Source: Verrucomicrobiota bacterium
GTDB lineage: Bacteria; Verrucomicrobiota; Verrucomicrobiia; Opitutales; UBA953
Length of the DNA: 64,000 nt
Reading direction: 5' to 3'
Assembly (NCBI GenBank): GCA_014193315.1
Contig: BJHS01000006.1
Location: 62,001 to 126,000, forward strand
Part shown: positions 1-9,741 of the stretch, in pieces
How the letters are laid out: the number at the start of each line of letters is the position of its first letter
Position numbering within the stretch: the stretch's first letter is position 1
Program-made: the position numbers and the translations under genes
Notes under the pieces: generated by a model
What the model saw: the letters and a program-made list of their open reading frames with translations, nothing else
What the model was told of the DNA's origin: nothing
Database searches by the model: none

Positions 1-2
1 CT

Positions 3-944
3 CTCGACCTCAGCAGCGACTGTCTCACCGTCGAACAGACGTACGTCGGGACCAACCCCATACGCTTCGTAGTCGGTCAGTCCAATCGCGCGACTCCAGC
101 GCCGGAATGGGTGTCCGCACACCAACAACTGACGCACGATCAAGCCCGGATGCAGACTCTCTCGCTGGAACTCGCGACCGCCCAGCAACGACTCGGCCTC
201 CTGACCGCCGATGCCCGCGAACGTGGCGGCAAAGCCAAGCCCAACGCCACCAGCGAAGTCGACCAACTCAAGGCAAAGGTCGAGGCATTGACCAAAGAAA
301 TTAGCACATTGGCCCAATCGGCAGCCCGTGCCCAGGACCAAGTCAATCACCCCACCCCGACACCGACCGCCGCCGAGCCCAAAGCCCGCCCCAAGGGCAT
401 ATCGACCGAAAAAGCCAAACCCAACGCCAAGGCCCGACCGACCAGCGATCCGCGTGCCAACGAAGCCACCGAGCGTCCGCGCTTCACGCCTTTGGCCACC
501 CACACCTTCACCGCGGACGGTCGCTACCTCTTGCTCGTCCACCAAACACCGGTCGGCACCACCATCACCGCGATTGACGACAAAGAAGGCGCGTTCCCTT
601 ACGGCTCGATGCAGTTCATCAATCTGTGCGCCGGACCTATCGAGATTCGATTCGGGGCCAAAGTTCTCGCTTTAAACCCCAACGGCAAAGGGACCCTCCA
701 GGCACCGGCCGGACACAACGCCTACGCCGAGGGTGCTATCTACACCAAGGACAACGACGGCACGCATCTCGGCTATGCGATGCGCATCTTTCAGCAGGAC
801 GACGTGCGCACCCTCTACTTCATTTTACCCGGGGATCCGGGTAGCCATGGTGTCCGCCTCAAAGGCATCGAAGAGCGCAAGGCGCCGGAGCCTCCCGCCG
901 CCCCTCCAGGGTCCGACGGTAAGGGGCCCGAAGCGCCTCGGTAA
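3..944 (+). CDS. Uncharacterised protein, 5' end outside the window
   Basis: The reading frame ending at 944 is open back to the first bases of the window, so the GTG at 111 is probably not the true start and the protein is truncated by the window edge. About 314 residues are visible. They run as a short N-terminal segment, an Ala/Gln/Leu-rich stretch likely to form a coiled coil (first third), a Pro/Ala/Lys-rich low-complexity linker, then a globular C-terminal part of about 120 residues with beta-strand-like alternation (motifs GSMQFINLC, GPIEIRFGAKVL and YFILPG), ending in a Pro-rich tail. I do not recognise the family. It resembles uncharacterised secreted or periplasmic proteins of Verrucomicrobiota with a small beta-domain, but that is an impression. 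It converges on recJ with four bases between the stops. Confidence 0.7.
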   Translation, partial: LDLSSDCLTVEQTYVGTNPIRFVVGQSNRATPAPEWVSAHQQLTHDQARMQTLSLELATAQQRLGLLTADARERGGKAKPNATSEVDQLKAKVEALTKEISTLAQSAARAQDQVNHPTPTPTAAEPKARPKGISTEKAKPNAKARPTSDPRANEATERPRFTPLATHTFTADGRYLLLVHQTPVGTTITAIDDKEGAFPYGSMQFINLCAGPIEIRFGAKVLALNPNGKGTLQAPAGHNAYAEGAIYTKDNDGTHLGYAMRIFQQDDVRTLYFILPGDPGSHGVRLKGIEERKAPEPPAAPPGSDGKGPEAPR

Positions 945-948
945 TCGT

Positions 949-2661
949 TCAGCCGGCGTAACGCCAATCGAGGATCTCGGCCTGTGGGAGACGCCGTCCT
1001 TGCCAGCGATTCCACTGCAGACGTACCGCCAACTCGACTGACCGACCCGCCTCGGGCATCCGGTTGGCCATCCGCCAAGCGACGAAGTTGAGCCGCCGGA
1101 CACCGGACAAGGTGAGCTGGTGGCGGAAGTTCCCCTCGCCGAAAGGCATGGGCGGGCGATCGAAGACGAAACCACGCAGGCCAAAAACCGGCTCGGGATT
1201 ACCCTCTCCGTAAGGCTGCAGCATCTCGAGATCGTCCAGCAAACGGTCCGTGACCTCGGTCGGCTTGATCCAATGCACGATTTCGATATCCCGGCCATCC
1301 ACTTGGACGGCCCCCGCCACGCGTTGCGCCGCCACCGCCGCCGCAAAACGCGTCCGGAAGGCAGGGACATCGGCCACAGCCAAGGAGACACCGACGGCCA
1401 TCGGATGGCCGCCGTAGGTTTTCAGCAGGTCGGAGCAGGCCGTGAGCGCCTCGACGAGGTTGGTGCCTGGCACCGAACGGCCGGAGCCCTTGGCAATGTC
1501 GCCTTCTTGCCCAAGGACGATGACGGGGCGGTCGAGCGCACGACAAATCTTACCGGCGGCGATACCGACGACCCCAGGATGCCAATCGCCGAAGACCACA
1601 TGGCCCGCGAGCTCCCCTTGTGACTCGGCCTGAGCGGAGGCTTCCTCGGTGACCTTCTTGTCGATTTCTTGACGCTCGCGATTGATGCCATCCAGCTGGG
1701 CGGCGTCCCGCAGGCAATCCTCCACGGACTCCGCCAAAAGCAAGTTCAGCGGCAAAGAGGCATCGGCGAGGCGACCGCTGGCGTTGATCCGTGGCCCGAG
1801 ACGGTAGGAGACGTCGACCGAGGTGAGCACCCCGCCGGGCTCCATCCCGCTGACGCTGATCAGCGCGCGGATACCCGGACGTCGGGCCTCGCCCAGCGCA
1901 CGAAGGCCGTGCGACGCAAGAATGCGGTTCTCATGACGCAGGGGGACCAAGTCGGCGATCGTGCCCAAGGCGGCAAGGTCGAGATAGTCCTTCACCGCGA
2001 TGGATGTCCCACGGTCGTCGCCCGCCAGACGGAGCACCTTCAGGATGCCATGGATAAGCTTGAAGACCAGGCCGGCGGTGCAAAGCGCCTGCCAAGGGGC
2101 ATCCACGGGATCGTTGACCCGCGGGTTGACGAGGGTGCAGACGGCATGGCCTTCCTTAGCCACGTGGTGGTCGACGACCACGACGTCGACCCCCTCAGCG
2201 CGCAACCGGGCGACCTCCGCCAAGGAATTCGTGCCGCAGTCAAGCGCGACGAAGAGGTGCGGCCGGGATGCCGCCAGCACGCGATCCAGGGCCGCCATGG
2301 AGAGGCCGTAGCCCTCCTCCATCCGACGTGGGACGAAATAGGCGGGCTGGGCGCCAAGGCGTCGCAGGCAATGGACAAGCATGGCCGTGCTCGACACCCC
2401 GTCGACGTCGTAGTCGCCAAGGATGGCGATGCGTTCGCCGGCCGCCGCGGCTTGGACCAGGCGTTCGGCCGCCGCCCGCAAGCCACCGACCGCAAACGGG
2501 TCGGAGACATGCGCGAGCTGAGGGCGGAGGTGCCGTTCGGCCGCGCCGTCGTCCGCAAAGAGGCGGGCCAAGACGGTGGCGACAGGTTCGCTGACTCCTA
2601 AGGTGACCGCGAGCCGACGGGCAAGGTCGGCGTCTGCGGCCCGGTGTGACCAGGCGGCCAT
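949..2661 (-). CDS. recJ: Single-stranded-DNA-specific exonuclease RecJ
   Basis: RecJ is a 5'-to-3' exonuclease on single-stranded DNA acting in recombination and mismatch repair in the cytoplasm. The 570-residue product has the usual length. The DHH-family motifs are present: GDYDVDGVSST near residues 82-92, a DCGT motif near 141, the signature DHH at 164-166, and the DHHA1 motif GGHPMAVG in the C-terminal half, followed by the OB-like tail. The ATG at 2661 follows the secDF stop by about 15 bases, so it probably shares the yajC-secDF transcript. Confidence 0.95.
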   Translation of the reverse strand: MAAWSHRAADADLARRLAVTLGVSEPVATVLARLFADDGAAERHLRPQLAHVSDPFAVGGLRAAAERLVQAAAAGERIAILGDYDVDGVSSTAMLVHCLRRLGAQPAYFVPRRMEEGYGLSMAALDRVLAASRPHLFVALDCGTNSLAEVARLRAEGVDVVVVDHHVAKEGHAVCTLVNPRVNDPVDAPWQALCTAGLVFKLIHGILKVLRLAGDDRGTSIAVKDYLDLAALGTIADLVPLRHENRILASHGLRALGEARRPGIRALISVSGMEPGGVLTSVDVSYRLGPRINASGRLADASLPLNLLLAESVEDCLRDAAQLDGINRERQEIDKKVTEEASAQAESQGELAGHVVFGDWHPGVVGIAAGKICRALDRPVIVLGQEGDIAKGSGRSVPGTNLVEALTACSDLLKTYGGHPMAVGVSLAVADVPAFRTRFAAAVAAQRVAGAVQVDGRDIEIVHWIKPTEVTDRLLDDLEMLQPYGEGNPEPVFGLRGFVFDRPPMPFGEGNFRHQLTLSGVRRLNFVAWRMANRMPEAGRSVELAVRLQWNRWQGRRLPQAEILDWRYAG

Positions 2662-2676
2662 GGGCGAAGGAACGCT

Positions 2677-5397
2677 TTAGGCGTTCTTGTCGGAGCCGGC
2701 CTCCCAGGAGTAGGTGCGCGGGAGTTCCGCGGCATCCACACCCTTACGATTGCCCTTGTGCCACCAGTAGAAAACGGGGCTGGCGATGAAGATGGAGGAG
2801 AAGGTACCGGTGAGCACGCCGTAGATGAAGACCTCGCCGTAGAGGCGGACGTCGCCGGCGCCGAAAGCCCAGAGGGCGACGGCGCACAGGAAAACGGTCG
2901 TGGAGGTCAGCACCGTGCGGGACAGCGTGCGGTTGATGGCGAAGTGGATGACGTCGGCCAGGGAGCGCGACGGGTTGGTCTCGAGCTCCTCCCGGATACG
3001 GTCGAAGACGACGATGGTGTCGTTCACCGAGTAGCCGATGATGAGCAGGATGGCCGCGATCAACGCCGCGTTGAACTGACCGCCGAAGAAAACGAACAGC
3101 GCGACGGTCATGAGCACGTCGTGCAAGGTCGCCACCATGGCCGCGACGCCAAAACCCGTCTCGAAGCGCAGTGACACGTAGATGCCGATGCCAAGGAGGG
3201 CGAGCACGACGGACCAGATGGCGTTGGTGCGCAAGTCGCCGCTCACCGACCCGCCGATGGCTTCACGGGAAAGCATGATTTTCTCGACGGGCTGGGCCGC
3301 GTCCTTGAGGTACTCAGGATGCTGGGCCTTAATCCCGGCGACGATCTTGGAGAGATTCGCAAAGTCGCCCTTGGACTTATCCTTCGTCAACTCGGTCTCG
3401 ATACGAAGGGTCGGCTCGCCACCCCCCACCGGCTGCTGGATTATCGCGGTGGTGTCGGGGAGCCCCAGACCTTCGGCGATTTTCAGCACCTGGCCGACAT
3501 CGACCTTGGCGCCGGGCGCGATGTGCACGACGGTGGATTCGCCGCCGCGGAAGTCCTTGCCAAAAGCGTCCTTCCCTTTGACGGCGAGCTCGCAGATGCC
3601 GATGCCGACGATCACCCAGGAGACGATGAAGGCCCAGCGGGCGTACTTGAGGAACGGAATCGCCAAGGTCGAACGGAAGACCGGGAAACCGAAAATCCGG
3701 TTCATGATGCCGGCGGACTGGGTCAGTTCCTGCAGACCGCGGCAAGTCACTAAGGTACTGAACAACGTGGTGAAGATACCGATGATGAGCGTGATCCCGA
3801 AGCCGCGGATCGGCCCAGTGCCCATGAAGACGAGGATCGTCGCCACGATCAAGTGGGTCAGGTTGGCGTCCACGATCGTCCACGTGGCACGGTTATATCC
3901 TTCGCGGAAGGAGACCGTGCGATCCTTGCCCAAGGCAGCCTCTTCGCGCACGCGCTCGAAGATAAGGATGTTGGCGTCGACCGCCATCCCGAGGGTCAAC
4001 ACCAAGGCGGCGACACCCGGCAACGTGATGGTCGCCCCGAAGTAGGCCATGGCGCCGAGCATGAGGAGCAAATTGACCACCATGCCGAAGACCGCGATGA
4101 AGCCGCCCCAGACGTAGAAGCCGACCATGAAGAAGATGACGAGGCCGACGGCGACGGCGGAGGCCACGACCGACTTGGCCTGGGCGTCCTTGGCGAGACT
4201 TGGGCCGACGGAGGTGACGTCCTGGGTGAGGAGCGGGAACTCCAGCGGGTTATTCAGCACATTGGCGAGCCCCTTGGCTTCTTCCCGGCTAAAGTTACCG
4301 GTGATCTGGGCATTTCCCCCGTAGATTGGCTTTTGCACCGTCGGGGCAGACTGGAGGACGCCGTCGAGCACGATGGCCAACTGGCCGAGGCTACCCTGCG
4401 TGTTACCTTCGGAAATCTTCTTGGTAAGGTCCCCGAACCTCGTGCCGCCCTCTTCCGTGAAGGTCATGTCCACCATATAGGTGAGACCATCCTGGGAATT
4501 GTCGCGGGAGCGGCGGATGATGCTACCGCCGGCGTCGGCGCGCTTCTTGACGAAATAACGCTGCAGCTTCACTTCACCGGTGCGGCTGTCGACGTTGCGC
4601 TGGGTCAGGACCTCGTAGGTCGAGATCGCGGAGTTGTTGCCGGCCATCTCGTCGTCCGGGAGGGCCTTGAGCAGGTGCTCGCGGTCGGTCGGCTCGGGGC
4701 GGCGGGTACGATGCACCTGGCGGAACTCAAGCTTCGCCGGCTTCTTCAGCGCATCGATGATATCCGGATTGTTGGCGGCGTCCTCGCCCGGAAGCTGGAT
4801 TTCGAGCGAGAGATCGCCGACCGGACGCAACACGGGCTCGGCGACACCGAACTCGTTGACGCGCTTATCCATCACCACCAAGGCTTGATTGACCATGTCG
4901 GCATGGGAAACCGACCCCTTCTCGACGGCCGCCTTGACCCCGCCCTCCGCGCCGGTCGGGTCGACCTTCAGCGTGAAGGAAACCCCACCCTGCAGGTCAA
5001 GGCCGAGCTTCATCTTGCCCTGGCAGGACTTGAGCAGTTCCTTGAGGACGATGACGTTGCGTTTATTCTGGTCGGGCTCGCGGACGAAGTCGGCCTCCTT
5101 GTAGAAGAACGGACGGAGGTCGACGGGACCAGCGCGACCGCGGCCTTCACCGATGTCACGCAGGGCTTGGAAGTAGGAGATCGACTTCTTGTCCGCGGGC
5201 ACAGTCGCGTCGGCGTTGAGTCGCACCCGCTCCAACGCCTCGGTGTGCAGTTTGGCGAAGTCCTCTGGCTTCTCGATGACGTGCTTGGGCGCGTAGCGCT
5301 CCAACGGAATCGGGGAAAGCGGCCAGAACTCGTAAAACGCGACTGCGAGGGCGAGAAGGGAGACGGCAACCTTCCAGAACCATGTCCTGGATGTCAT
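2677..5397 (-). CDS. secDF: Fused protein translocase subunit SecDF
   Basis: SecDF uses the proton gradient to help pull exported proteins through SecYEG. The 906-residue protein is SecD joined to SecF. It has one N-terminal membrane helix (about 9-26), the motif GLDLQGGVSFTL near 135, a large periplasmic P1 domain, a SecD membrane bundle around residues 410-570 with the motif AVDANILIFER, then the SecF half with its own periplasmic segment and helices including the motif SVNDTIVVFDR. Fused SecDF is known in several phyla, including Bacteroidota and PVC bacteria. It lies 24 bases after yajC in the same direction, the standard yajC-secD-secF order. Confidence 0.96.
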   Translation of the reverse strand: MTSRTWFWKVAVSLLALAVAFYEFWPLSPIPLERYAPKHVIEKPEDFAKLHTEALERVRLNADATVPADKKSISYFQALRDIGEGRGRAGPVDLRPFFYKEADFVREPDQNKRNVIVLKELLKSCQGKMKLGLDLQGGVSFTLKVDPTGAEGGVKAAVEKGSVSHADMVNQALVVMDKRVNEFGVAEPVLRPVGDLSLEIQLPGEDAANNPDIIDALKKPAKLEFRQVHRTRRPEPTDREHLLKALPDDEMAGNNSAISTYEVLTQRNVDSRTGEVKLQRYFVKKRADAGGSIIRRSRDNSQDGLTYMVDMTFTEEGGTRFGDLTKKISEGNTQGSLGQLAIVLDGVLQSAPTVQKPIYGGNAQITGNFSREEAKGLANVLNNPLEFPLLTQDVTSVGPSLAKDAQAKSVVASAVAVGLVIFFMVGFYVWGGFIAVFGMVVNLLLMLGAMAYFGATITLPGVAALVLTLGMAVDANILIFERVREEAALGKDRTVSFREGYNRATWTIVDANLTHLIVATILVFMGTGPIRGFGITLIIGIFTTLFSTLVTCRGLQELTQSAGIMNRIFGFPVFRSTLAIPFLKYARWAFIVSWVIVGIGICELAVKGKDAFGKDFRGGESTVVHIAPGAKVDVGQVLKIAEGLGLPDTTAIIQQPVGGGEPTLRIETELTKDKSKGDFANLSKIVAGIKAQHPEYLKDAAQPVEKIMLSREAIGGSVSGDLRTNAIWSVVLALLGIGIYVSLRFETGFGVAAMVATLHDVLMTVALFVFFGGQFNAALIAAILLIIGYSVNDTIVVFDRIREELETNPSRSLADVIHFAINRTLSRTVLTSTTVFLCAVALWAFGAGDVRLYGEVFIYGVLTGTFSSIFIASPVFYWWHKGNRKGVDAAELPRTYSWEAGSDKNA

Positions 5398-5421
5398 AGC
5401 GAAAAAGGCTGGGGGTTAAGG

Positions 5422-5763
5422 TTAGCCCTGGACGATCGCAGTGGCGTCGTCGGCCTTACCAGCGACGGCAGACTTATGGACGGTGACGCGACCGGACTCC
5501 AATTCGAGCGTGATCCGGGCATCCTTGATGGCGATGACCCGACCGTAGATACCACCGGCGGCGATAACGTTATCGCCGATCGCGAGGTCATTCTGGAGCT
5601 TTTCCATCTCCTTCTGACGCTTGCGCTGCGGGGCGATGAGCAGGAACCACATGCCGGCGAACATGAGGAGCATCATGATGATGCCGCTCCACGGGCTGGG
5701 CTCGGCGGCGCCAGGAGCGACCTGCGCAAGGACCTGACAGATAACGGTTTGGATGTTAATCAT
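5422..5763 (-). CDS. yajC: Preprotein translocase subunit YajC
   Basis: YajC is a small inner-membrane accessory of the SecDF complex. I start it at the ATG at 5763 (113 residues); an upstream in-frame start at 5811 would add 16 residues with no signal-like character. The protein has a single membrane helix (IIMMLLMFAGMWFLLI), followed directly by the hallmark PQRKRQKE, then a small cytoplasmic beta-domain (GDNVIAAGGIYGRV). It is the first gene of a yajC-secDF-recJ group and is divergent from kup. Confidence 0.93.
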   Translation of the reverse strand: MINIQTVICQVLAQVAPGAAEPSPWSGIIMMLLMFAGMWFLLIAPQRKRQKEMEKLQNDLAIGDNVIAAGGIYGRVIAIKDARITLELESGRVTVHKSAVAGKADDATAIVQG

Positions 5764-5830
5764 TGTTATGTATGTTTGGAAAGTCTTGTAGCCGAATGTC
5801 CTGAAATGCAATTGAGAGGCAAAAAGGCAA

Positions 5831-5890
5831 GCCCCAGCTGGGGCGGGAATGTTTTTGATTACCCCCGGCCCAGGGGTATTGTGAATAACT
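5831..5890. promoter_or_regulatory. yajC/kup divergent region with palindrome and TTATTCACA-like box
   Basis: The 131-base gap between the yajC and kup starts holds a perfect 14-base palindrome (GCCCCAGCTGGGGC, 5831-5844). A short hairpin follows, with arms TACCCC and GGGGTA around 5860-5878. The 9-mer TGTGAATAA at 5880-5888 ends six bases before the kup ATG; its complement TTATTCACA fits the DnaA-box consensus TTATNCACA. What binds here, if anything, is unknown. Confidence 0.35.
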
Positions 5891-5894
5891 CTAC

Positions 5895-7943
5895 ATGAGC
5901 AAAGCCACCAAGGAGGTGCCCGCCAAGGCGGACGACGCCCCCCCCTCCCCCCTTCGTAAACCGCTGACCGCCGCCGCCGTGATCGCCGCGCTCGGCGTGG
6001 TCTTCGGGGATATCGGCACCAGCCCCCTGTACGCCTTCCGGGAATGCCTCAAAACCAGCGTAACCCATGGGGCGGATATCCCGTCCAGCATCGTCGCCGC
6101 GGTTTCGATGATCATCTGGTCCCTCATCTGCGTCGTGACGATTAAATACGTCATGTTCATCATGGAGGCCAACGACTACGGCGAGGGGGGGATCATGACC
6201 CTGGTCTCGCTCGCCTCCCCGCAGAACCAAGAAGACCGCAAGCGCAAGCACCGCAGCGTGCTGGTCCTGCTCGGGGTCTTCGGAACCGCCCTGCTCTTCG
6301 GCGACGGGGTCATCACCCCCGCCATCTCCGTGCTCTCCGCCTTGGAAGGCATCAAGGAGGCCAATGAAAGCCTCCAGGGGCCGCTGACGCCCAGTTTCCT
6401 CGCCTTCTTCATCCCGGCGGCGGCGGTCGCCATCCTGATCGGTATCTTCACCTTACAGAAGCGGGGCTCGGGCCGGGTCGGCATGTATTTCGGACCGGTG
6501 ACCCTGATCTGGTTCATCTGCATCGCCATCTCCGGCGTGGGTTCGCTGATCGCCCATGCACCGCAAACCCCGATGATTCTGCACGCCTTCAACCCTTTCG
6601 AGGCTATCGGTTTCTTCTACACCCAACCTCGCCTTGGCATGCTCATCCTCAGCGCCGTCTTCCTCGCGGTGACCGGTGCCGAAGCCCTCTACGCCGACAT
6701 GGGACACTTCGGCCAAAAGCCGATTCGCGCCGGCTGGCACTTCATCGTCTTCCCCGCCCTCATCCTGAACTACCTTGGTCAGGGTGCCTGGGCGCTAGCC
6801 CAGCCGGTCGCGGACATCGCCAAGGACCCCAGCCCCTTCTTCAACATGGCGCCAGCCTGGGCCCAGATCCCGCTGGTCGTGATCGCCACCCTCGCCGCCA
6901 TCATCGCCTCGCAGGCCCTGATCTCGGGCGCTTTCTCCACCACGATGCAGGCGATTCAACTGAACTACCTGCCGCGGATGCGCATCGAACGCACTTCCGA
7001 CGAGGAGTCCGGCCAGATCTACATTCCGATCATCAACTGGATGCTGATGCTCGGCTCTATCTGCTTGGTCTTGCAATACAAGGCGTCGACGCACCTCGCC
7101 TCCGCCTACGGCATCGCCGTCAGCCTGACGATGCTGGTCACGACCATCCTCTTCGGCCAATACATGAGCCGACACTTCAAGCTCCCCATCGCGACCGCGT
7201 ACGTCTTCGTCGCCCCGGTCATCGCCTTGGAGCTGGTCTTCGTCTCCTCCAATTTTCACAAGATTTTCGACAGCGGCTGGCTACCCCTCGCCGCCGGCTT
7301 CTTCGTCTACTACCTGATGTCGACCTGGAACAAGGGTCGCATCGAGATGAAACGGAAACTCGCGCAGGACGCCACCGCCGAGGAATTCAACCCCTTCATC
7401 GACAGCGTCGAGGACAGTTTCCTCAACGGCAGGCTTAGCCGGGTCAAGGGCACCGCCATCTACCTCGCCGGGAATACCCGCTCCGTGCCAATGGCGCTCG
7501 CGCACAACCTCAAACACAACAAGGCGCTCCACGACCTCATCATCGTGCTGACCCTGCAGGTCGACGAGGACCGCGCAATTGTCCCGTCGAAGGACCGGGT
7601 GCAGTTCGACTCGCGCCCGCCCAAGTTCTGCAAGGTCGAGGGCAAGCAGGAGTTCCCCCTCGTGCTCCGCGTGACGGGGCATTGCGGCTTCCGTGAACAG
7701 CAGACCATCCTGCCGGTGCTCAAGGCCGCCTACGACCAACTGGGCATCAACCCCAAGGAACTGGAGACGACCTACTTCCTCAGCCGCGAGACCATCGTCC
7801 GCGACACTTCCAAGAATTTTTCGCTCAACGCCGTGCAGGAGAAGGTCTTCGAAGTCCTGAACCGCAACTCCCTCTCCGCCACCGCCTACTTCAACTTGCC
7901 GCCCGGCCGCGTCGTCGAGCTCGGCATGCAGGTCGAGCTCTGA
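5895..7943 (+). CDS. kup: Low-affinity potassium transport protein Kup
   Basis: Kup is a proton-coupled potassium importer of the inner membrane. The 682-residue length is slightly above the usual 620-630. The N-terminal signature GDIGTSPLYAF lies near residue 36, followed by about twelve hydrophobic helices and a soluble C-terminal domain of about 200 residues. Typical Kup motifs are visible, such as EALYADMGHFG and QALISGAFS. The N-terminal 20 residues are Lys/Ala/Pro-rich and extra to the family core. The start is the ATG directly after the TGTGAATAA box, and no strong Shine-Dalgarno sequence is visible. Its 3' end converges on a lipoprotein gene. Confidence 0.94.
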   Translation: MSKATKEVPAKADDAPPSPLRKPLTAAAVIAALGVVFGDIGTSPLYAFRECLKTSVTHGADIPSSIVAAVSMIIWSLICVVTIKYVMFIMEANDYGEGGIMTLVSLASPQNQEDRKRKHRSVLVLLGVFGTALLFGDGVITPAISVLSALEGIKEANESLQGPLTPSFLAFFIPAAAVAILIGIFTLQKRGSGRVGMYFGPVTLIWFICIAISGVGSLIAHAPQTPMILHAFNPFEAIGFFYTQPRLGMLILSAVFLAVTGAEALYADMGHFGQKPIRAGWHFIVFPALILNYLGQGAWALAQPVADIAKDPSPFFNMAPAWAQIPLVVIATLAAIIASQALISGAFSTTMQAIQLNYLPRMRIERTSDEESGQIYIPIINWMLMLGSICLVLQYKASTHLASAYGIAVSLTMLVTTILFGQYMSRHFKLPIATAYVFVAPVIALELVFVSSNFHKIFDSGWLPLAAGFFVYYLMSTWNKGRIEMKRKLAQDATAEEFNPFIDSVEDSFLNGRLSRVKGTAIYLAGNTRSVPMALAHNLKHNKALHDLIIVLTLQVDEDRAIVPSKDRVQFDSRPPKFCKVEGKQEFPLVLRVTGHCGFREQQTILPVLKAAYDQLGINPKELETTYFLSRETIVRDTSKNFSLNAVQEKVFEVLNRNSLSATAYFNLPPGRVVELGMQVEL

Positions 7944-7948
7944 GTCGC

Positions 7949-8461
7949 TCAGCGCGCCGCCTCAAAGCGGAAGACAAAGGCCTGCTCGCAGGGGTGGTTG
8001 GCGTCGTCGGCAAGTTCCCGCGGCGTCTCGACCACGCAGACGGCGCCGACCTGCTCCCAGCGGAGCGCGTCGGGCCAACCCAAGATTGTGACCCGGGTAC
8101 CTGCGGCGGGCTGAAGGGACTTGGTGCGCATCTCCTTACCGGGCCAGCCCAGGACAATCACGTAGGTGACGCGACCATCCGTCGTGAGGGTGAAATGATG
8201 CCCGGCTTCCGTCGGCAATTCCGCGGCACGCACGGCAGTGACCGCTTCGGCATTCACGTTGACCCACTTCTCGACATGCAAGAAAGCGGCGGTGCGGGCG
8301 GGGTCGGCCGGGTCGACCCACCCGTGGGGATCCGGATGCTCACCCGCGGCGGCGGCCTCGATGAGCGCGACCAAGGCATCGGCCGGATCGGTCGGCACGT
8401 GCCGACAACCCACGAGCGTGGCAAGCAACCCGACGAGCCCGACGGCGAGGTGTCGCATCAT
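7949..8461 (-). CDS. Lipoprotein with a stand-alone alpha-L-fucosidase C-terminal-like domain
   Basis: Two adjacent ATGs (8461 and 8458) open a protein of about 170 residues with a lipoprotein signal peptide (LVGLLATLVGC), so Cys at about position 18-19 should be lipidated. After a short Ala/Asp/Pro-rich segment, the last 110 residues read like the C-terminal beta-sandwich domain of GH29 alpha-L-fucosidases: EKWVNVNAEAV, then YVIVLGWPGKE, TKSL, VTILG, LRWEQ and a final EQAFVFRF. In GH29 enzymes this domain follows the catalytic barrel; no barrel is present here. The gene lies 10 bases after carA on the same strand and may be co-transcribed. The function is unknown; a surface carbohydrate- or protein-binding role is a guess. 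Confidence 0.7.
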   Translation of the reverse strand: MMRHLAVGLVGLLATLVGCRHVPTDPADALVALIEAAAAGEHPDPHGWVDPADPARTAAFLHVEKWVNVNAEAVTAVRAAELPTEAGHHFTLTTDGRVTYVIVLGWPGKEMRTKSLQPAAGTRVTILGWPDALRWEQVGAVCVVETPRELADDANHPCEQAFVFRFEAAR

Positions 8462-8471
8462 TCCGCGACCG

Positions 8472-9629
8472 TTACCGGGCGCCCTTATCCTTGGCGACCA
8501 GGTCGTAGAAACGGTCGAAGAGCACGTCGGCATCGTTCGGGCCGGGACCGGCCTCGGGGTGATACTGGACGGAGAAGACGGGCTTATCCTTGAGACGCAG
8601 GCCGGAGACCGTGCCGTCGTTCATGTTGACCTCGGTGACGATCGCCCCGCAACGGGCAAGTTCATCGGGCTTGGAAGCGAAGCCGTGGTTCTGGGCGGTG
8701 ATGGAAACTCGGTTGACCTCGCTGTTCTTGACCGGCTGGTTGCCCCCGCGGTGACCGAACTTCAGTTTGTAGGTCGAAGCCCCGATGGCGTGGGTGATGA
8801 TCTGATGCCCGAGGCAGATGCCGAACACCGGGAAGGACTTGATCAAGTCGGCCACCGTTTCGTGGGCGTACTTAAGGGCGGCAGGGTCGCCCGGGCCATT
8901 GGACAGGAAGACGGCGTCAGGCTGGAAGGCCCGGATCTCGGCGGCGGTCGTGCGGGCGGGGAAGACGTGCACGTCAAAACCGGAAGCGACCAGACGACGG
9001 AAGATGGAGGACTTGGCGCCGAAGTCGAAAGCGGCGAGTTTGAAGCGCACCGGACGGACCTTCGGCTTGTTCAGGTTGGTACCCGTGACGGTGAAAGCCT
9101 GGCAGTCGACCGGCTTGGGATTGTAATGGTAAGGGGCCTTGCACGTGACTTCCTTGACGAAGTCGGCACCGACGGTGCCGGTCCAAGCGCGGGCACGCTT
9201 CAAGGCTTCCTCATCGCTCAGGCCTTCGGTCGAGAGGCAGGCCTTCATGACGCCGGCGACGCGAAGCTTCTTCGTCAGGAAACGAGTGTCGACGCCTTCG
9301 ATGCCCGGGATGCCGTACTTCTGCAGCCACGAACCGAGGTCGGTCGTCGCGCGCCAGTTGGAGACGATGGGCGAAAGGTCGCGCACCACGAAACCAGCGA
9401 CGTGCGGACGGGCGGATTCGAGATCCTCCTCGTTCACGCCGTAGTTGCCGATCTGTGGCGCGGTCATGGTCACGATCTGACCGAAGTAGGAAGGGTCCGT
9501 CAGGATTTCCTGATATCCGGTCATGCTGGTATTGAAGACCGCTTCGCCGCAGAGGGTCGCGGTGGCGCCAAATGCCTTTCCTCGAAGAATCGTTCCGTCT
9601 TCCAGGGCGAGCACAGCGTGGCGGGTCAT
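8472..9629 (-). CDS. carA: Carbamoyl-phosphate synthase small (glutaminase) chain
   Basis: CarA hydrolyses glutamine and passes ammonia to CarB for carbamoyl phosphate, feeding pyrimidines and arginine. I start at the ATG at 9629 ([12 protein letters not shown], 385 residues); longer in-frame starts add non-homologous sequence. The N-terminal CPSase domain ([11 protein letters not shown]) is followed by a class-I glutamine amidotransferase domain with the nucleophile Cys in FGICLGHQ and the His/Glu of the motif [12 protein letters not shown]. carB is not adjacent in this window. The 112-base leader up to queE has no clear attenuator that I could identify. Confidence 0.96.
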   Translation of the reverse strand: MTRHAVLALEDGTILRGKAFGATATLCGEAVFNTSMTGYQEILTDPSYFGQIVTMTAPQIGNYGVNEEDLESARPHVAGFVVRDLSPIVSNWRATTDLGSWLQKYGIPGIEGVDTRFLTKKLRVAGVMKACLSTEGLSDEEALKRARAWTGTVGADFVKEVTCKAPYHYNPKPVDCQAFTVTGTNLNKPKVRPVRFKLAAFDFGAKSSIFRRLVASGFDVHVFPARTTAAEIRAFQPDAVFLSNGPGDPAALKYAHETVADLIKSFPVFGICLGHQIITHAIGASTYKLKFGHRGGNQPVKNSEVNRVSITAQNHGFASKPDELARCGAIVTEVNMNDGTVSGLRLKDKPVFSVQYHPEAGPGPNDADVLFDRFYDLVAKDKGAR

Positions 9630-9741
9630 GAGTCCGTTTTGAATGACGGTTCGCCCTCGGTGTGAAGCAAAAAAGCGAAGGAATGAAAGATAGTCTCGGC
9701 CGAGGTCGCCACCCCGGTGCCACCCCCTCCCCTTCAAGGAC

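Noticed and set aside
3853-5898. A 681-codon open frame on the plus strand opposite secDF
   Set aside because: It is antisense to a clear SecDF gene; its residue composition (Asp/His/Gly/Arg-rich) is that of a shadow frame in GC-rich DNA and shows no domain.
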